Shown here in pieces: positions 25,405 through 34,159 of a stretch of DNA of 64,000 bases. The stretch covers positions 1 through 64,000 of the forward strand of contig JAKMEY010000065.1 in the NCBI GenBank assembly GCA_022425725.1, given 5' to 3'. The notes beneath the pieces are model-generated. The model was not told the DNA's origin. It worked only from the letters and a program-made list of their open reading frames with translations, and did not search any database. Within the stretch, counting starts at the first letter, position 1, and each line of letters starts with the position of its first letter. Position numbers and translations under genes: made by a program. The DNA is from Ilumatobacteraceae bacterium. GTDB lineage: Bacteria; Actinomycetota; Acidimicrobiia; Acidimicrobiales; Ilumatobacteraceae.

Positions 25405-26622
25405 ATGGCAGCACCATTAGACGGCATCGTCGTTCTCGACTTTTCTCGTGTTCTCGCCGGCCCACATTGCGGTCGAGCGCTCGCCGATCTCGGCGCACGG
25501 GTCATCAAGATCGAGCCACCGGCAGGAGATCTCACCCGATTTTGCTACCCGCGACGCAACTCGATCTCGAGTTACTTCGCTCAGCAGAACACCGGTAAAG
25601 ACAACATTTCGCTTGACCTCTCAAAGCCGGAAGCGACCGACATCATCCTTGGTCTTGTCGAACACGCAGATGTTGTCATCGAGAACTTCCGTCCAGGAGT
25701 GATGAAACGACTTGGCCTTGACTACGAGCGGCTCGCCGCCATCAGACCTGAACTCGTCTACGCGTCATCGAATGGTTACGGCACCGGAACAAGTTGGGAA
25801 AAACGTCGTGCCTATGCCCCGGTGATCGGCGCAGAGACTGGGCTCATCAAATCTCAGGGAGATGCACGAGACGGCCAATACTTCAACGACCGCCATTCTC
25901 ACGCCGATGTCTACACCGCCCTAGAACTCACGGTTGCCGTACTGGCTGCGTTGAACCATCGACATACGACAGGTCGTGGCCAGCAGGTTGAAGTGACAAT
26001 GGCCCAGACGATGCTCTACGTGAACGAGCACACCCATGATGCTCTGTGGGATGAGCCAGTTCCTGAGGGAGTCATTCGCTCATTTCAGCCGGGTGACTAT
26101 CAAGTGCTCGAGCTTGGCGATGGTTCATCGGTCATCGTCAGCGGTCACCCCGCAGAGGGCGGCACGTTTGAATTCTTCATGCGGGCAATCGGCCGCGAAG
26201 ATGCCATCGATGACCCGCGTTTTGCCGACATTGCGAGCCGCAGAAAGAACCTTCCAGATATCAATCAGATGCTCGCCGACCATGCGAAGACCGTCCCTGA
26301 TGCGGTTGCCTACGAAGAAATCCTTTCGCAGCACAATCTCGCTGTTGGCCAGTTGCGCACTGTTCGTGAGTTTGCAGAATCGGAATGGTGCGCTGAGACA
26401 GGAGCAATCGTGGAGGTGTCTGATCGTGGAGATGGCGTTGTCAAAATTCCGCAGGCACCTTGGAGGTTCAGTGACGGTGCCGATGTCGGTATTCATGGCA
26501 CACCCCGCTACCGGGGAGAAGACAATGAGACTGTGCTGAGCGAACTACTCGGCCTTGATAGCGCAACACTTCATCAACTTGAGGGAAACGGTGTCTTGTC
26601 CTCTCATGTTCCGCGCCGCTAA
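25405..26622 (+). CDS. CaiB/BaiF family III CoA-transferase
   Basis: A 405-residue family III CoA-transferase. VLDFSRVLAGPHCGRALADLGARVIKIEPP spans residues 10-38. FRPGVMKRLGLDYE lies near 95. The segment RHSHADVYTALELTVAVLAALNHR with TGRGQQVEVTM near 172-200 probably contains the catalytic Asp. These enzymes move CoA between carboxylic acids without ping-pong release; the substrate cannot be read. Members also act in the ethylmalonyl-CoA and 3-hydroxypropionate cycles as mesaconyl-CoA C1-C4 transferases, but nothing here singles that out. kynU follows after three bases, so the two form an operon. Confidence 0.88.
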   Translation: MAAPLDGIVVLDFSRVLAGPHCGRALADLGARVIKIEPPAGDLTRFCYPRRNSISSYFAQQNTGKDNISLDLSKPEATDIILGLVEHADVVIENFRPGVMKRLGLDYERLAAIRPELVYASSNGYGTGTSWEKRRAYAPVIGAETGLIKSQGDARDGQYFNDRHSHADVYTALELTVAVLAALNHRHTTGRGQQVEVTMAQTMLYVNEHTHDALWDEPVPEGVIRSFQPGDYQVLELGDGSSVIVSGHPAEGGTFEFFMRAIGREDAIDDPRFADIASRRKNLPDINQMLADHAKTVPDAVAYEEILSQHNLAVGQLRTVREFAESEWCAETGAIVEVSDRGDGVVKIPQAPWRFSDGADVGIHGTPRYRGEDNETVLSELLGLDSATLHQLEGNGVLSSHVPRR

Positions 26623-26625
26623 TCA

Positions 26626-27816
26626 ATGAACTCTGAGCACCTGCTCACGAGAGCATTTGAACTCGATTCAAGTGACCATCTTGCTCACTGGCGCGACAGG
26701 TTTGTTATTGATGATCCCGACCTGTCGTACCTCGACGGCAACTCGCTCGGCATGTTGCCGAGGACAACTGTTCATCGCCTTCACGAGGTGATGAACGAAG
26801 AATGGGGTTCGGGCCTCATTCGGTCGTGGCGTAAATGGCTTGAGCTGCCCCTCATCGTCGGGAACGAACTCGCTCCGTTGCTTGGTGCCGACGATGGCGA
26901 GGTCGTCGTGCACGACTCGACGAGTGTGAATCTGCATCAGTTACTTCATGCCGCAGTTCGACTTCGACCAGACCGATCATTGATCGCTGTCGACGCGCAC
27001 GAATTTCCTACAGATCGCTACGCCGTCGAGGCGGTTGCCGCTCAACATGGGCTCACTGTTGTTTCTCCAGGGCCCAACGAGCGACTCGACGAAATTGATC
27101 TTGATGACTGTGCCGTCGTTGTTCGTTCGCTCATCGACTATCGGTCGGCAGAAGTGGCCGACCTCTCTGGCCATACCTCTTGTGCCCGAGATGCGGGCGC
27201 CCTTGTAATTTGGGACCTTTCCCATGCCGTGGGAGCGATCGAGCTTGACCTCCAAGCCGCACAGGTCGATCTCGCTATCGGATGCACCTACAAGTTCCTC
27301 AACGGTGGTCCTGGATCTCCTGCCTTTTCATATGTTCGTTCCAACTTGATTGAAGAGGTTGACCAGCCGATCAGAGGGTGGTTCGGTCAAGATGACCAAT
27401 TCGCAATGGATGGAGCGTGGTCACCAAAACCGGGCATCGGCCGCTTGATGATCGGGACGCCCTCGATACTTGCGCTCGAGGCTGCACGGTGCGGAATTGA
27501 ACTCTGTGCTGAGGCTGGAATGCCATCGATTGCGGCAAAAGGCAGAGCACTCACCGACTTTGCTCACGAATGCTGCGACGAATTGAATCTCGAATCAATT
27601 TCGCCCCGTGATTCCAGCAATCGAGGGGCTCATATCGCAGTTCGCCACCCTCATGCGAAAGATGTTGTTGAGCGTCTTGAACGTGAGTGTTCGGTAATCG
27701 CTGACTATCGAGACCCTGATCTCGTTCGGCTCGGATGTTCTGCACTCACGACGAGGTTTGGCGACGTCGCTCGCGCTGTCATCCAACTCGCAGGCATGGC
27801 CCACGATCGGGCGTAG
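26626..27816 (+). CDS. kynU: Kynureninase
   Basis: A PLP enzyme that cleaves kynurenine to anthranilate and alanine. The 396 residues show YLDGNSLGMLPRTT near 33, HDSTSVNLHQLLHAA near 92 and WDLSHAVGAIELDL near 195. GCTYKFLNGGPGSPAF near 219 carries the PLP lysine, followed by IRGWFGQ near 250. The family assignment is firm. No tryptophan 2,3-dioxygenase or kynurenine formamidase lies in the window. It is co-transcribed with a CoA-transferase, a pairing that hints at a combined route but is not proof of one. It converges on an MBL gene with four bases between stops. Confidence 0.93.
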   Translation: MNSEHLLTRAFELDSSDHLAHWRDRFVIDDPDLSYLDGNSLGMLPRTTVHRLHEVMNEEWGSGLIRSWRKWLELPLIVGNELAPLLGADDGEVVVHDSTSVNLHQLLHAAVRLRPDRSLIAVDAHEFPTDRYAVEAVAAQHGLTVVSPGPNERLDEIDLDDCAVVVRSLIDYRSAEVADLSGHTSCARDAGALVIWDLSHAVGAIELDLQAAQVDLAIGCTYKFLNGGPGSPAFSYVRSNLIEEVDQPIRGWFGQDDQFAMDGAWSPKPGIGRLMIGTPSILALEAARCGIELCAEAGMPSIAAKGRALTDFAHECCDELNLESISPRDSSNRGAHIAVRHPHAKDVVERLERECSVIADYRDPDLVRLGCSALTTRFGDVARAVIQLAGMAHDRA

Positions 27817-27820
27817 TCGC

Positions 27821-28795
27821 CTAGCGGGCGAACGCAGCTGCGATACGAATCGCTCCACCATCAGCAACATGCACCTGGCCTTCGTCAACCAGTTTGATGA
27901 GGTGTGACAGCACTGAGCGAGCCGCCGGCCGGTGAAGGTGAGGGTTCACATCGGCGTAGAGCACCCGAACCATCTCGGGCACAGTTGAAGGCCCGTGCTC
28001 GTCGATGAACGACAACACCTGCTGCTCACGTTGCAGTCGATGCTCGACGAGTGCCCGCGAATACTCGGCACCATCGGTTCGAGGCGGCCCGTGAGTTGGC
28101 CACAGCGTGGCGTCAGCGCGGTCGGCAACTTTGTGCAGCGACTCGATGTACGCCGTCATCGACCCATCTGGGGGCGAGACAACCGTCGTGCTCCAACCCA
28201 TGATGTGGTCACCGGTGAAAAGACTTGATGATTCTTCAAGCGAAAAGCAACAGTGGTTCGCCGTGTGACCAGGTGTCGTGACCGCACGCATTGTCAGACC
28301 CTTGCCATCAACGACGACCTCACCGTCGGTCACTCGTTCGTCGGGAACAAAATCAACGTCGGTCGACTCTTCCATCTTCACTTCGTCTTCTTCTTTTTCT
28401 TCTGAAGGGTCAGGAGGAACAGCCAGTTCTTCCTCACCTTCAAACATGCCCTCCGGTTCGTCGACAGTCTCATGCGGGCCAACGGCAAAGGTTGGTGCCC
28501 CAGTCTCTGCTTTCAACCACTCCGACAGCGGGGAATGATCGGCATGACAGTGCGTGATGAGAATCGCTCGAACCCGTTCACCCTTCAGCGCTGCCGCCAG
28601 AGCGTCACGGTGGCTGTCGAGGCGCGGACCCGGGTCGATCACGACCACATCACCATTGCCGATGATGTACGTGCCGGTGCCTCGATAGGTGAACTTCGAG
28701 GGGTTCTCAGCGATTACTCGGCGAATATCTGGAGCGACCTGAACCGCTTCGCCATAGACAACATCATCAAGAGGAAGAAAGGTGGGTGAACTCAC
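27821..28795 (-). CDS. MBL-fold hydrolase with acidic insertion (LACTB2-like)
   Basis: A 324-residue metallohydrolase. VVIDPGPRLDSHRDAL near residue 51 precedes the metal motif THCHADH (His82, His84, Asp86, His87). VTTPGHTANHCCF near 172 and FTGDHIMGWSTTVVSPPDGSM near 195 complete the site, and a C-terminal winged-helix part (from about 250) is as in LACTB2-type endoribonucleases. An unusual stretch at about 112-150 is almost all Glu/Asp, inserted before the second metal-binding half. The GTG start is supported by TACCGT seven bases upstream. Ribonuclease or thioesterase activity is possible; the family alone does not decide. Confidence 0.82.
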   Translation of the reverse strand: MSSPTFLPLDDVVYGEAVQVAPDIRRVIAENPSKFTYRGTGTYIIGNGDVVVIDPGPRLDSHRDALAAALKGERVRAILITHCHADHSPLSEWLKAETGAPTFAVGPHETVDEPEGMFEGEEELAVPPDPSEEKEEDEVKMEESTDVDFVPDERVTDGEVVVDGKGLTMRAVTTPGHTANHCCFSLEESSSLFTGDHIMGWSTTVVSPPDGSMTAYIESLHKVADRADATLWPTHGPPRTDGAEYSRALVEHRLQREQQVLSFIDEHGPSTVPEMVRVLYADVNPHLHRPAARSVLSHLIKLVDEGQVHVADGGAIRIAAAFAR

Positions 28796-28802
28796 CTCTA
28801 CG

Positions 28803-28820
28803 ACGGTAGTTCACGTTCAC
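28803..28820 (-). promoter_or_regulatory. -10 box with adjacent direct repeats
   Basis: TACCGT (28803-28808, minus strand) lies seven bases before the GTG at 28795. Immediately upstream is a tandem repeat GTGAAC-GTGAAC (28809-28820 on the plus strand as GTTCAC twice), a possible activator or repressor site. Confidence 0.45.
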
Positions 28821-28840
28821 GACAACTCGCTGTTCGGTCG

Positions 28841-29983
28841 CTATTCCGTCTCTGCGACGTCATCGTCAACTGAGTCGCTACCAAGCAGATCACTGTCGAC
28901 AACAACATGACGTCGGCCGGTTTCGCTCGCGATCGCCTGCCCCATCGCAGCAACGGGCAGCGCCAGTAATGCTCCACTCGGTCCGAGGATTGAAAGACCA
29001 GCGAGCGCCGCCCCAAACGCGATCGCGGGGTGAAGTTCCATCGTTCTCGCTGTCACCTTTGGCGAAATCACGTAGTTCTCAAACTGCTGATAGACGATGA
29101 TGATGCCGAACACAATGAGCGCACGAATTGGCGAATCCAAAAAGGTAATCACGACCGGAAGAACGGCCGCAAAATACGTGCCGATCACGGGAAGGAATTG
29201 GCTAATAAGACCAACCCACAGCGCAAGAGCAATCGGTGATCTCACTCCTGCGGAGGCAAACACGATGCCGTGAAACACTGCCGAGACTGCGCTTAGCAAC
29301 AGGCGTGAATAGAGATATCCACCGGTCTTGTCGATTGCGAGTTCCCAGATCGACAGCACACGCAGTTGGGCCGCCGGACGCAACCTCGAGCAAATCGCAC
29401 GTCGGATTCGTGGTCCGTCAGCAACGAAGTAGAACGTGAACAGCACGATAGAGAACGTTGCAAAGAGCCCGTTAAGGGCCCGTCCGGTCAGTCGAAGTGC
29501 ATCGCCGCGTTGAGCGGAAATGAAGTTCTGAACGGCACCGTTTGGATCATTGAATTGTTCAATGACTTGAGCCGCATCAATCGAGGTACCAAACCAATTA
29601 TTGATGCGCGTCACCGTGTCTGAAATGTAGACCTCAAGGTTCGACAACAAGTCTGCGATCTGTGTGCCGATGAGGGTTCCCATCGCCCCAAGAAACGCAC
29701 CGGCGGCGGTGAGAACACCGAAAATGATGAGTAGCGTTGCACGACCGCGTCGCCACCCTCGTCGCACCAGCCAGTTGGTTCCCGGTTCGATTGCAAGACT
29801 GAAAAACAATGACAACACCAGCAACAAAACGAGATCGTCGACCCGACCCCACGTCAGAACCACGACATCGGTGACGACCGATCCGACCCAAAACAACACG
29901 ACCGCAAATAGGATCCAGCGGGGTGGAAGCCACCGGTTTTCTGAGTCTGTGTCCCCTATGAGATCAGAATCATCGTCTTGCAC
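28841..29983 (-). CDS. AI-2E family membrane permease
   Basis: A 380-residue membrane protein of the AI-2 exporter superfamily (PF01594). An acidic N-terminal stretch (QDDDSDLIGDTDSE) precedes about seven to eight helices. The family shows two helices, a long amphipathic loop (LLSNLEVYISDTVTRINNWF), then conserved helices with LYSRLLLSAVSAVFHGIVF near 205 and the C-terminal ENYVISPKVTARTMELHPA near 300. Substrates in the family range from autoinducer-2 to Na+/H+ exchange; none is implied here. The GTG start is chosen because a perfect TAAGAT lies seven bases upstream; longer ATG starts would run into the divergent gene. Confidence 0.83.
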   Translation of the reverse strand: MQDDDSDLIGDTDSENRWLPPRWILFAVVLFWVGSVVTDVVVLTWGRVDDLVLLLVLSLFFSLAIEPGTNWLVRRGWRRGRATLLIIFGVLTAAGAFLGAMGTLIGTQIADLLSNLEVYISDTVTRINNWFGTSIDAAQVIEQFNDPNGAVQNFISAQRGDALRLTGRALNGLFATFSIVLFTFYFVADGPRIRRAICSRLRPAAQLRVLSIWELAIDKTGGYLYSRLLLSAVSAVFHGIVFASAGVRSPIALALWVGLISQFLPVIGTYFAAVLPVVITFLDSPIRALIVFGIIIVYQQFENYVISPKVTARTMELHPAIAFGAALAGLSILGPSGALLALPVAAMGQAIASETGRRHVVVDSDLLGSDSVDDDVAETE

Positions 29984-29990
29984 AATCAGG

Positions 29991-29996
29991 ATCTTA
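29991..29996 (-). promoter_or_regulatory. -10 box for the AI-2E permease gene
   Basis: TAAGAT on the minus strand is seven bases before the GTG at 29983 and decides that start. Confidence 0.5.
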
Positions 29997-30022
29997 GTGA
30001 TGCGCCGTGAGAGCATGTGTCG

Positions 30023-30898
30023 ATGACCGAGTTTCAACAAGAACCCGCCGAGCAGGTTCGAACCTGGCTCGCCGACCAAATTCGTGACCGGGTCGTCGGG
30101 CCTAACGCGGAAGACCGCACGAATGAACTCTTCAACGCACCCGGTGAACGTTGGTTTGATGACGACGCCCCCATCCGCACCGTGCACCTTGACGCGTCGA
30201 TGTTCATCGGTGGAATTCGGGCGCTGCTACTGCAAAGCCTGCATCCACTCGCAATGACCGGTGTTGCCCAGCATTCTGACTACAAGAACGACCCGTGGGG
30301 GCGACTACAGCGAACCGCCGACTTTCTTGCAACGACCACGTTCGGGCCAGCAGAAGCTGCAGATCAAGCAATCGCCACTGTCACCGCAATCCACGATCGG
30401 GTGACGGGCACGACAGCCGACGGTGTCGACTATCGAGCCAATGATCCTCACCTTCTTGCATGGGTTCATGTTGCCGAAGTCGACTCATTTCTTCGTGCAC
30501 ACGATCGTTACGGAGAGTCACCACTCGAAGGGGCTGATCGCGACCGCTATGTTGCCGAATCTGGTTCCATTGCTGCTCGTCTGGGAGCCGACCCGGTTCC
30601 AACAACCGAACAGGGTGTCGCTGACCTTCTCAATGACTTTCGGTCAGAGCTTCGCGCAACTCCAGAAGCAAAAGAGGCCGCTCGCTACCTCCTTATCGAC
30701 CCTCCGCTCCCAGCCTCTTCAAAACCTGCCTATGGCCTTATCGCGGCGGCTGGCGCCTCTCTGCTCCCATTGTGGGCTCGAAAGGAACTCAGAATCCCAT
30801 GGCTCCCGGTCTCAGAGCGCCTTGCGATTCGCCCGGCGGGTGATCTCATTACCAAGACCATTCGATGGGCATTACAGCCAGGACAGCCGTCAGCCTGA
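30023..30898 (+). CDS. MpaB/rubber-oxygenase-like protein (DUF2236)
   Basis: A 291-residue protein of the DUF2236 family, related to latex-clearing protein and MpaB. Near residue 55-85, SMFIGGIRALLLQSLHPLAMTGVAQHSDY carries the family's His, a probable heme b ligand. Near 140, HLLAWVHVAEVDSFLRAHDRYG supplies two more His and an Arg. Family members are heme-dependent oxygenases or oxidoreductases; no substrate is implied. No signal peptide is seen. ATG 30023 is used, and a GTG six bases earlier is also possible. Its last nine bases overlap the end of the convergent YcaQ-like gene. Confidence 0.82.
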   Translation: MTEFQQEPAEQVRTWLADQIRDRVVGPNAEDRTNELFNAPGERWFDDDAPIRTVHLDASMFIGGIRALLLQSLHPLAMTGVAQHSDYKNDPWGRLQRTADFLATTTFGPAEAADQAIATVTAIHDRVTGTTADGVDYRANDPHLLAWVHVAEVDSFLRAHDRYGESPLEGADRDRYVAESGSIAARLGADPVPTTEQGVADLLNDFRSELRATPEAKEAARYLLIDPPLPASSKPAYGLIAAAGASLLPLWARKELRIPWLPVSERLAIRPAGDLITKTIRWALQPGQPSA

Positions 30899-32095
30899 CG
30901 CCGCTCGCATTTCCGCAGCCAGTGACCCACGGGCGACCACCTCGATCTCACCGAGCCCGAGCCACTCAGCCATCATCTGCAACTCTTCGGTAGCGGCGCG
31001 GGCGATCTCTTGTCGACGCATCGGGGTGTCGTCAGTGGCCTCAACCCATGAAGCCTGAACCAACAGCGTCTGTTTGGAACGGTCAGCTTTGAGATCGAAA
31101 CGGCCGACGATGCGATCTCCGAGCAGAAACGGCAACACGTAGTAGCCATACCGACGCTTCGCCACAGGGGTGTAGATCTCGATTCGGTAGTGGAGGTCAA
31201 ATAGTCGTTCGTCGCGATCGCGGAACCACACAACTGGATCAAATGGGCTCAACAGTGCTCGAGCGTCGACCGTCTGCGGAATGTACAGATTGGGGAGCGC
31301 ATACGCGGACTGTGACCAGCCGGCGACAGAAACTTCAACAACATCTCCGTTCTGCACCAGCGATGCAACATGCGGGCGAATATCGGTAAGGCGCTGACGG
31401 TGATAGTCGGCAATGTCGTGATGGGTGCCAACACCGAGATGTCGTAGCGCCTGCACTACGAGCTCTCGCCGAGCGTCATCTTCATCTGGAGTTGGGGCCT
31501 CAAGGGCAGATTCGGGAAGCACTCGTTCGGGCAGGTCATACAGCCGAGCGAAGTCTGAGGTTCGCCGAGTAGCTGCAACCTCCCCTTTCCAAAACAGAAA
31601 CTCCAATGCGGCTTTGGCTGAATCCCAATCCCACCACTCGCCCTTAGGGGTCTTCCGCGGAGACAGCTCGCCGGCCGTCATAGGGCCATCGCTACCGATA
31701 GTGGAAAGAACCCGAGTGATGAGATCAGGACGTTCGGAGCCGATTCGGTTGACACCCTTCCACGCGTGAGGCTGGCTCATTCGCCAGCGAAGCAACCGGT
31801 GCTGTGAAGCTGGCACATGACTTGCCTCGTGCACCCAGTATTCAAAGATCTCACCGCGGCCTGTCGCTGCGGGAATCAACGACCGGTCGTGTGGTCCGAG
31901 TCGAGCGAAGATGGGAAGTTCTTGGCTTCGCACCAACACGTTGACCGAATCAATCTGGATGATTCCCATGTCATCGAACGCTCGACGCAAATGACGGCGG
32001 TCAACTCTCCCAAGGGGACGATCGCGATGAAAGCCCTGTGCAGCAAGCGCCGCTCGGCGGGCTTGCGAAATCGATAACCGACGGGTAGTGGTCAC
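30890..32095 (-). CDS. YcaQ-like winged-helix DNA glycosylase family protein
   Basis: A 401-residue HTH_42 protein. IIQIDSVNVLVRSQELPIFARLG near residue 45-67 contains the QxDS motif of the YcaQ/AlkX DNA glycosylase family, which unhooks interstrand crosslinks. FEYWVHEASHVP near 84, and SPFDPVVWFRDRDERLFDLHYRIEIY near 285, are further family segments, with several winged-helix units in between. Glycosylase activity is established only for some members. GTG start. It lies 14 bases downstream of the cyclophilin gene and is probably transcribed from that promoter. Confidence 0.85.
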   Translation of the reverse strand: MTTTRRLSISQARRAALAAQGFHRDRPLGRVDRRHLRRAFDDMGIIQIDSVNVLVRSQELPIFARLGPHDRSLIPAATGRGEIFEYWVHEASHVPASQHRLLRWRMSQPHAWKGVNRIGSERPDLITRVLSTIGSDGPMTAGELSPRKTPKGEWWDWDSAKAALEFLFWKGEVAATRRTSDFARLYDLPERVLPESALEAPTPDEDDARRELVVQALRHLGVGTHHDIADYHRQRLTDIRPHVASLVQNGDVVEVSVAGWSQSAYALPNLYIPQTVDARALLSPFDPVVWFRDRDERLFDLHYRIEIYTPVAKRRYGYYVLPFLLGDRIVGRFDLKADRSKQTLLVQASWVEATDDTPMRRQEIARAATEELQMMAEWLGLGEIEVVARGSLAAEMRAASG

Positions 32096-32109
32096 CCGAC
32101 CCGACTCGT

Positions 32110-32682
32110 TCAGTCAGCGACGCTGATCGTCACCGACTCGATGACGACGTCATCTTTCGGACGATCGCCCGCTGCGGTGGGAACGTTCTGCATTCGCTCA
32201 ACCAACTCGAGACCCTTCACCGTTTGACCGAACAGACTGTAGAGCGGAGGAAGTTGCACACCGCTGGGGCCACTGATGAGGAAGAACTGGCTTCCATTTG
32301 TGTTCGGGCCGGCGTTTGCCATCGCCAGCGATCCGATCTGATACTGGCCTGGCTTCGGTAACTCATCGTCAAATCGGTAGCCAGGGCCTCCACGACCTGT
32401 TCCAGTTGGGTCGCCACCTTGGCACACAAAACCGTTGATGATGCGGTGGAAGATCACGCCATCGAAGTAGTGGTGGAGCGCCAAGAACACAAAGTTGTTC
32501 ACGGTGACCGGCGCATTCACTGCATCGAGTGCGATCACCATCTCCCCAGCTGCCTCGCCCGCAATCGACACCGACATCGTCGCGGTGTATCGCTTCGCCG
32601 GGTCGATGCCCATCTCTGGTGCCTCAGGGAACTGCTGTTGCTGTGGTGCGGAGCCGTCAAAAAGTGGAAAAGGTGTCGCCAT
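32110..32682 (-). CDS. Cyclophilin-type peptidyl-prolyl isomerase
   Basis: A 190-residue cytoplasmic PPIase. The core runs from about residue 35 and contains FHRIINGFVCQGGDPTGTGRGGPGYRFDDE near 80-108, NGSQFFLISG near 125 and the SLFGQTVKGLELVERM end. The catalytic Arg is in FHRI. A Pro/Gln-rich leader of about 30 residues precedes the domain, as in several actinobacterial cyclophilins. ATG 32682 is supported by TAGGGT eight bases upstream; it is divergent from radA. The YcaQ-like gene follows it. Confidence 0.92.
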   Translation of the reverse strand: MATPFPLFDGSAPQQQQFPEAPEMGIDPAKRYTATMSVSIAGEAAGEMVIALDAVNAPVTVNNFVFLALHHYFDGVIFHRIINGFVCQGGDPTGTGRGGPGYRFDDELPKPGQYQIGSLAMANAGPNTNGSQFFLISGPSGVQLPPLYSLFGQTVKGLELVERMQNVPTAAGDRPKDDVVIESVTISVAD

Positions 32683-32690
32683 ATCGCCAG

Positions 32691-32696
32691 ACCCTA
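32691..32696 (-). promoter_or_regulatory. -10 box for the cyclophilin gene
   Basis: TAGGGT on the minus strand lies eight bases before the ATG at 32682. Confidence 0.45.
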
Positions 32697-32731
32697 TCGG
32701 CGTCGTGACACCCGTCGGCCAGACTGTAGGG

Positions 32732-34102
32732 GTGAGCAAAATAAAGACGTCACATGTCTGTAGCGAATGCGGCACCCACCACCCCAAATGGGGTGGTCAA
32801 TGTGCGGGCTGCGGCGAGTGGAACACGCTCATCGAAGAAGTGATCTCCACCGGTCTTGCCGCCGGCACGTCGTCGCCATCAGCACCACGCCCATCGTCGG
32901 TCGACGCCCGACCGCCAGTCGCGCTCGACGACACCACGACCGATGTTGGAACGGCGCAGGCCACCGGTATTGCAGAACTTGATCATGTGCTGAGCGGTGG
33001 ATTCGTCGATGGCTCCGTCACGTTGCTTGGCGGTGAGCCCGGCATCGGTAAAAGCACGCTTCTCCTCCAAGCCGCCCATAAATGGAGTGGCTCGGTGCTG
33101 TACGTGTGTGCCGAAGAGAGCGTTCAACAGGTTCGGCAGCGTGCCGAACGTCTCGGAGCAATTCGGTCAGATGTCTGGCTGCTCGCCGAACATGGTCTTG
33201 GTGAAATTGCCGATGCGATCGATAGCACTCAGCCATCGCTCATCATTGTCGACAGCATCCAAATGATTTCAGACCCGGTGGTGACGTCAGCACCCGGGTC
33301 GGTGGCACAGGTACGGGCCTGCGCCCAGTTTCTCGTGAACCTTGCGAAGCGTCGCTCGATTCCCCTTGTGCTCGTCGGACACGTCACAAAAGAAGGTGAC
33401 CTCGCCGGTCCGCGAGTACTCGAGCATCTCGTCGACACCGTGTTGAGCTTCGAGGGCGACCGTCATCATTCACTTCGCCTGGTTCGCGCCGTGAAACATC
33501 GGTTTGGATCAACGAATGAACTCAGTGTGTTCGAAATGACGAGCGATGGTCTGGTTGGTGTCGCCGATCCGAGCCAACTCTTGCTCGCCGATCGCAAACC
33601 GCAAGTTCCGGGCTCAGCTGTTGTGCCCACACTCGAAGGGCGACGACCGCTCATCGTCGAATTGCAGGCACTCACCTCGGTTGCGCCGCCCGGTGTGCCC
33701 GCACGCCGAACTGCACAAGGGGTCGACCAGTCACGTCTCGCAATGTTGCTCGCTGTACTCGCTCGCCACTGTGATGTGCCCACTGCAGCCACCGACGTGT
33801 ACGCCTCAGCCGTAGGTGGTGTACGTATTGCGGAGCCCGGCCTTGATCTCGCACTGAGCCTGGCAATTGCGTCGTCGATCGTCGACCGTCCGCTGCCACC
33901 CGACCTCGCCGTCTTCGGCGAGGTTGGTCTCGGCGGCGAGGTTCGCCAAGTCGCTCAACCTGATCGTCGTTTTTCTGAAGCCCACCGACTTGGATTCACA
34001 CGTGTCATCGCCCCACTTCGGTCACCCGAGCCGATCGACAGCATCGAGGTCATTCGGGTAAGCGGCGTGGGCGAGGCGTTGGAAGCAGCCGGCTTGTTGT
34101 AG
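32732..34102 (+). CDS. radA: DNA repair protein RadA
   Basis: A 456-residue RecA-family helicase that extends branches in homologous recombination. A zinc finger with CxxC pairs at Cys10/Cys13 and Cys24/Cys27 opens the protein. The Walker A site is GEPGIGKST (residues 101-109) and Walker B is LIIVDSIQM near 170. The family KNRFG signature reads KHRFG here (255-259). A LonP-like domain fills the C-terminus (ASAVGGVRIAEPGLDLALSLAIASS). The GTG start makes the usual short leader before the zinc finger. An imperfect CAGACT box lies six bases upstream. Confidence 0.93.
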   Translation: MSKIKTSHVCSECGTHHPKWGGQCAGCGEWNTLIEEVISTGLAAGTSSPSAPRPSSVDARPPVALDDTTTDVGTAQATGIAELDHVLSGGFVDGSVTLLGGEPGIGKSTLLLQAAHKWSGSVLYVCAEESVQQVRQRAERLGAIRSDVWLLAEHGLGEIADAIDSTQPSLIIVDSIQMISDPVVTSAPGSVAQVRACAQFLVNLAKRRSIPLVLVGHVTKEGDLAGPRVLEHLVDTVLSFEGDRHHSLRLVRAVKHRFGSTNELSVFEMTSDGLVGVADPSQLLLADRKPQVPGSAVVPTLEGRRPLIVELQALTSVAPPGVPARRTAQGVDQSRLAMLLAVLARHCDVPTAATDVYASAVGGVRIAEPGLDLALSLAIASSIVDRPLPPDLAVFGEVGLGGEVRQVAQPDRRFSEAHRLGFTRVIAPLRSPEPIDSIEVIRVSGVGEALEAAGLL

Positions 34103-34146
34103 TGCCGACTGCACGCACAGTTGCGACAGTTCTCCCGGGCGATCGT

Positions 34147-34152
34147 TAGCCT
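34147..34152 (+). promoter_or_regulatory. -10 box for nadE
   Basis: TAGCCT is seven bases before the GTG at 34160, predicting a leaderless transcript. TTGCGA at 34121-34126 is a possible but distant -35. Confidence 0.45.
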
Positions 34153-34159
34153 TAGCGCT

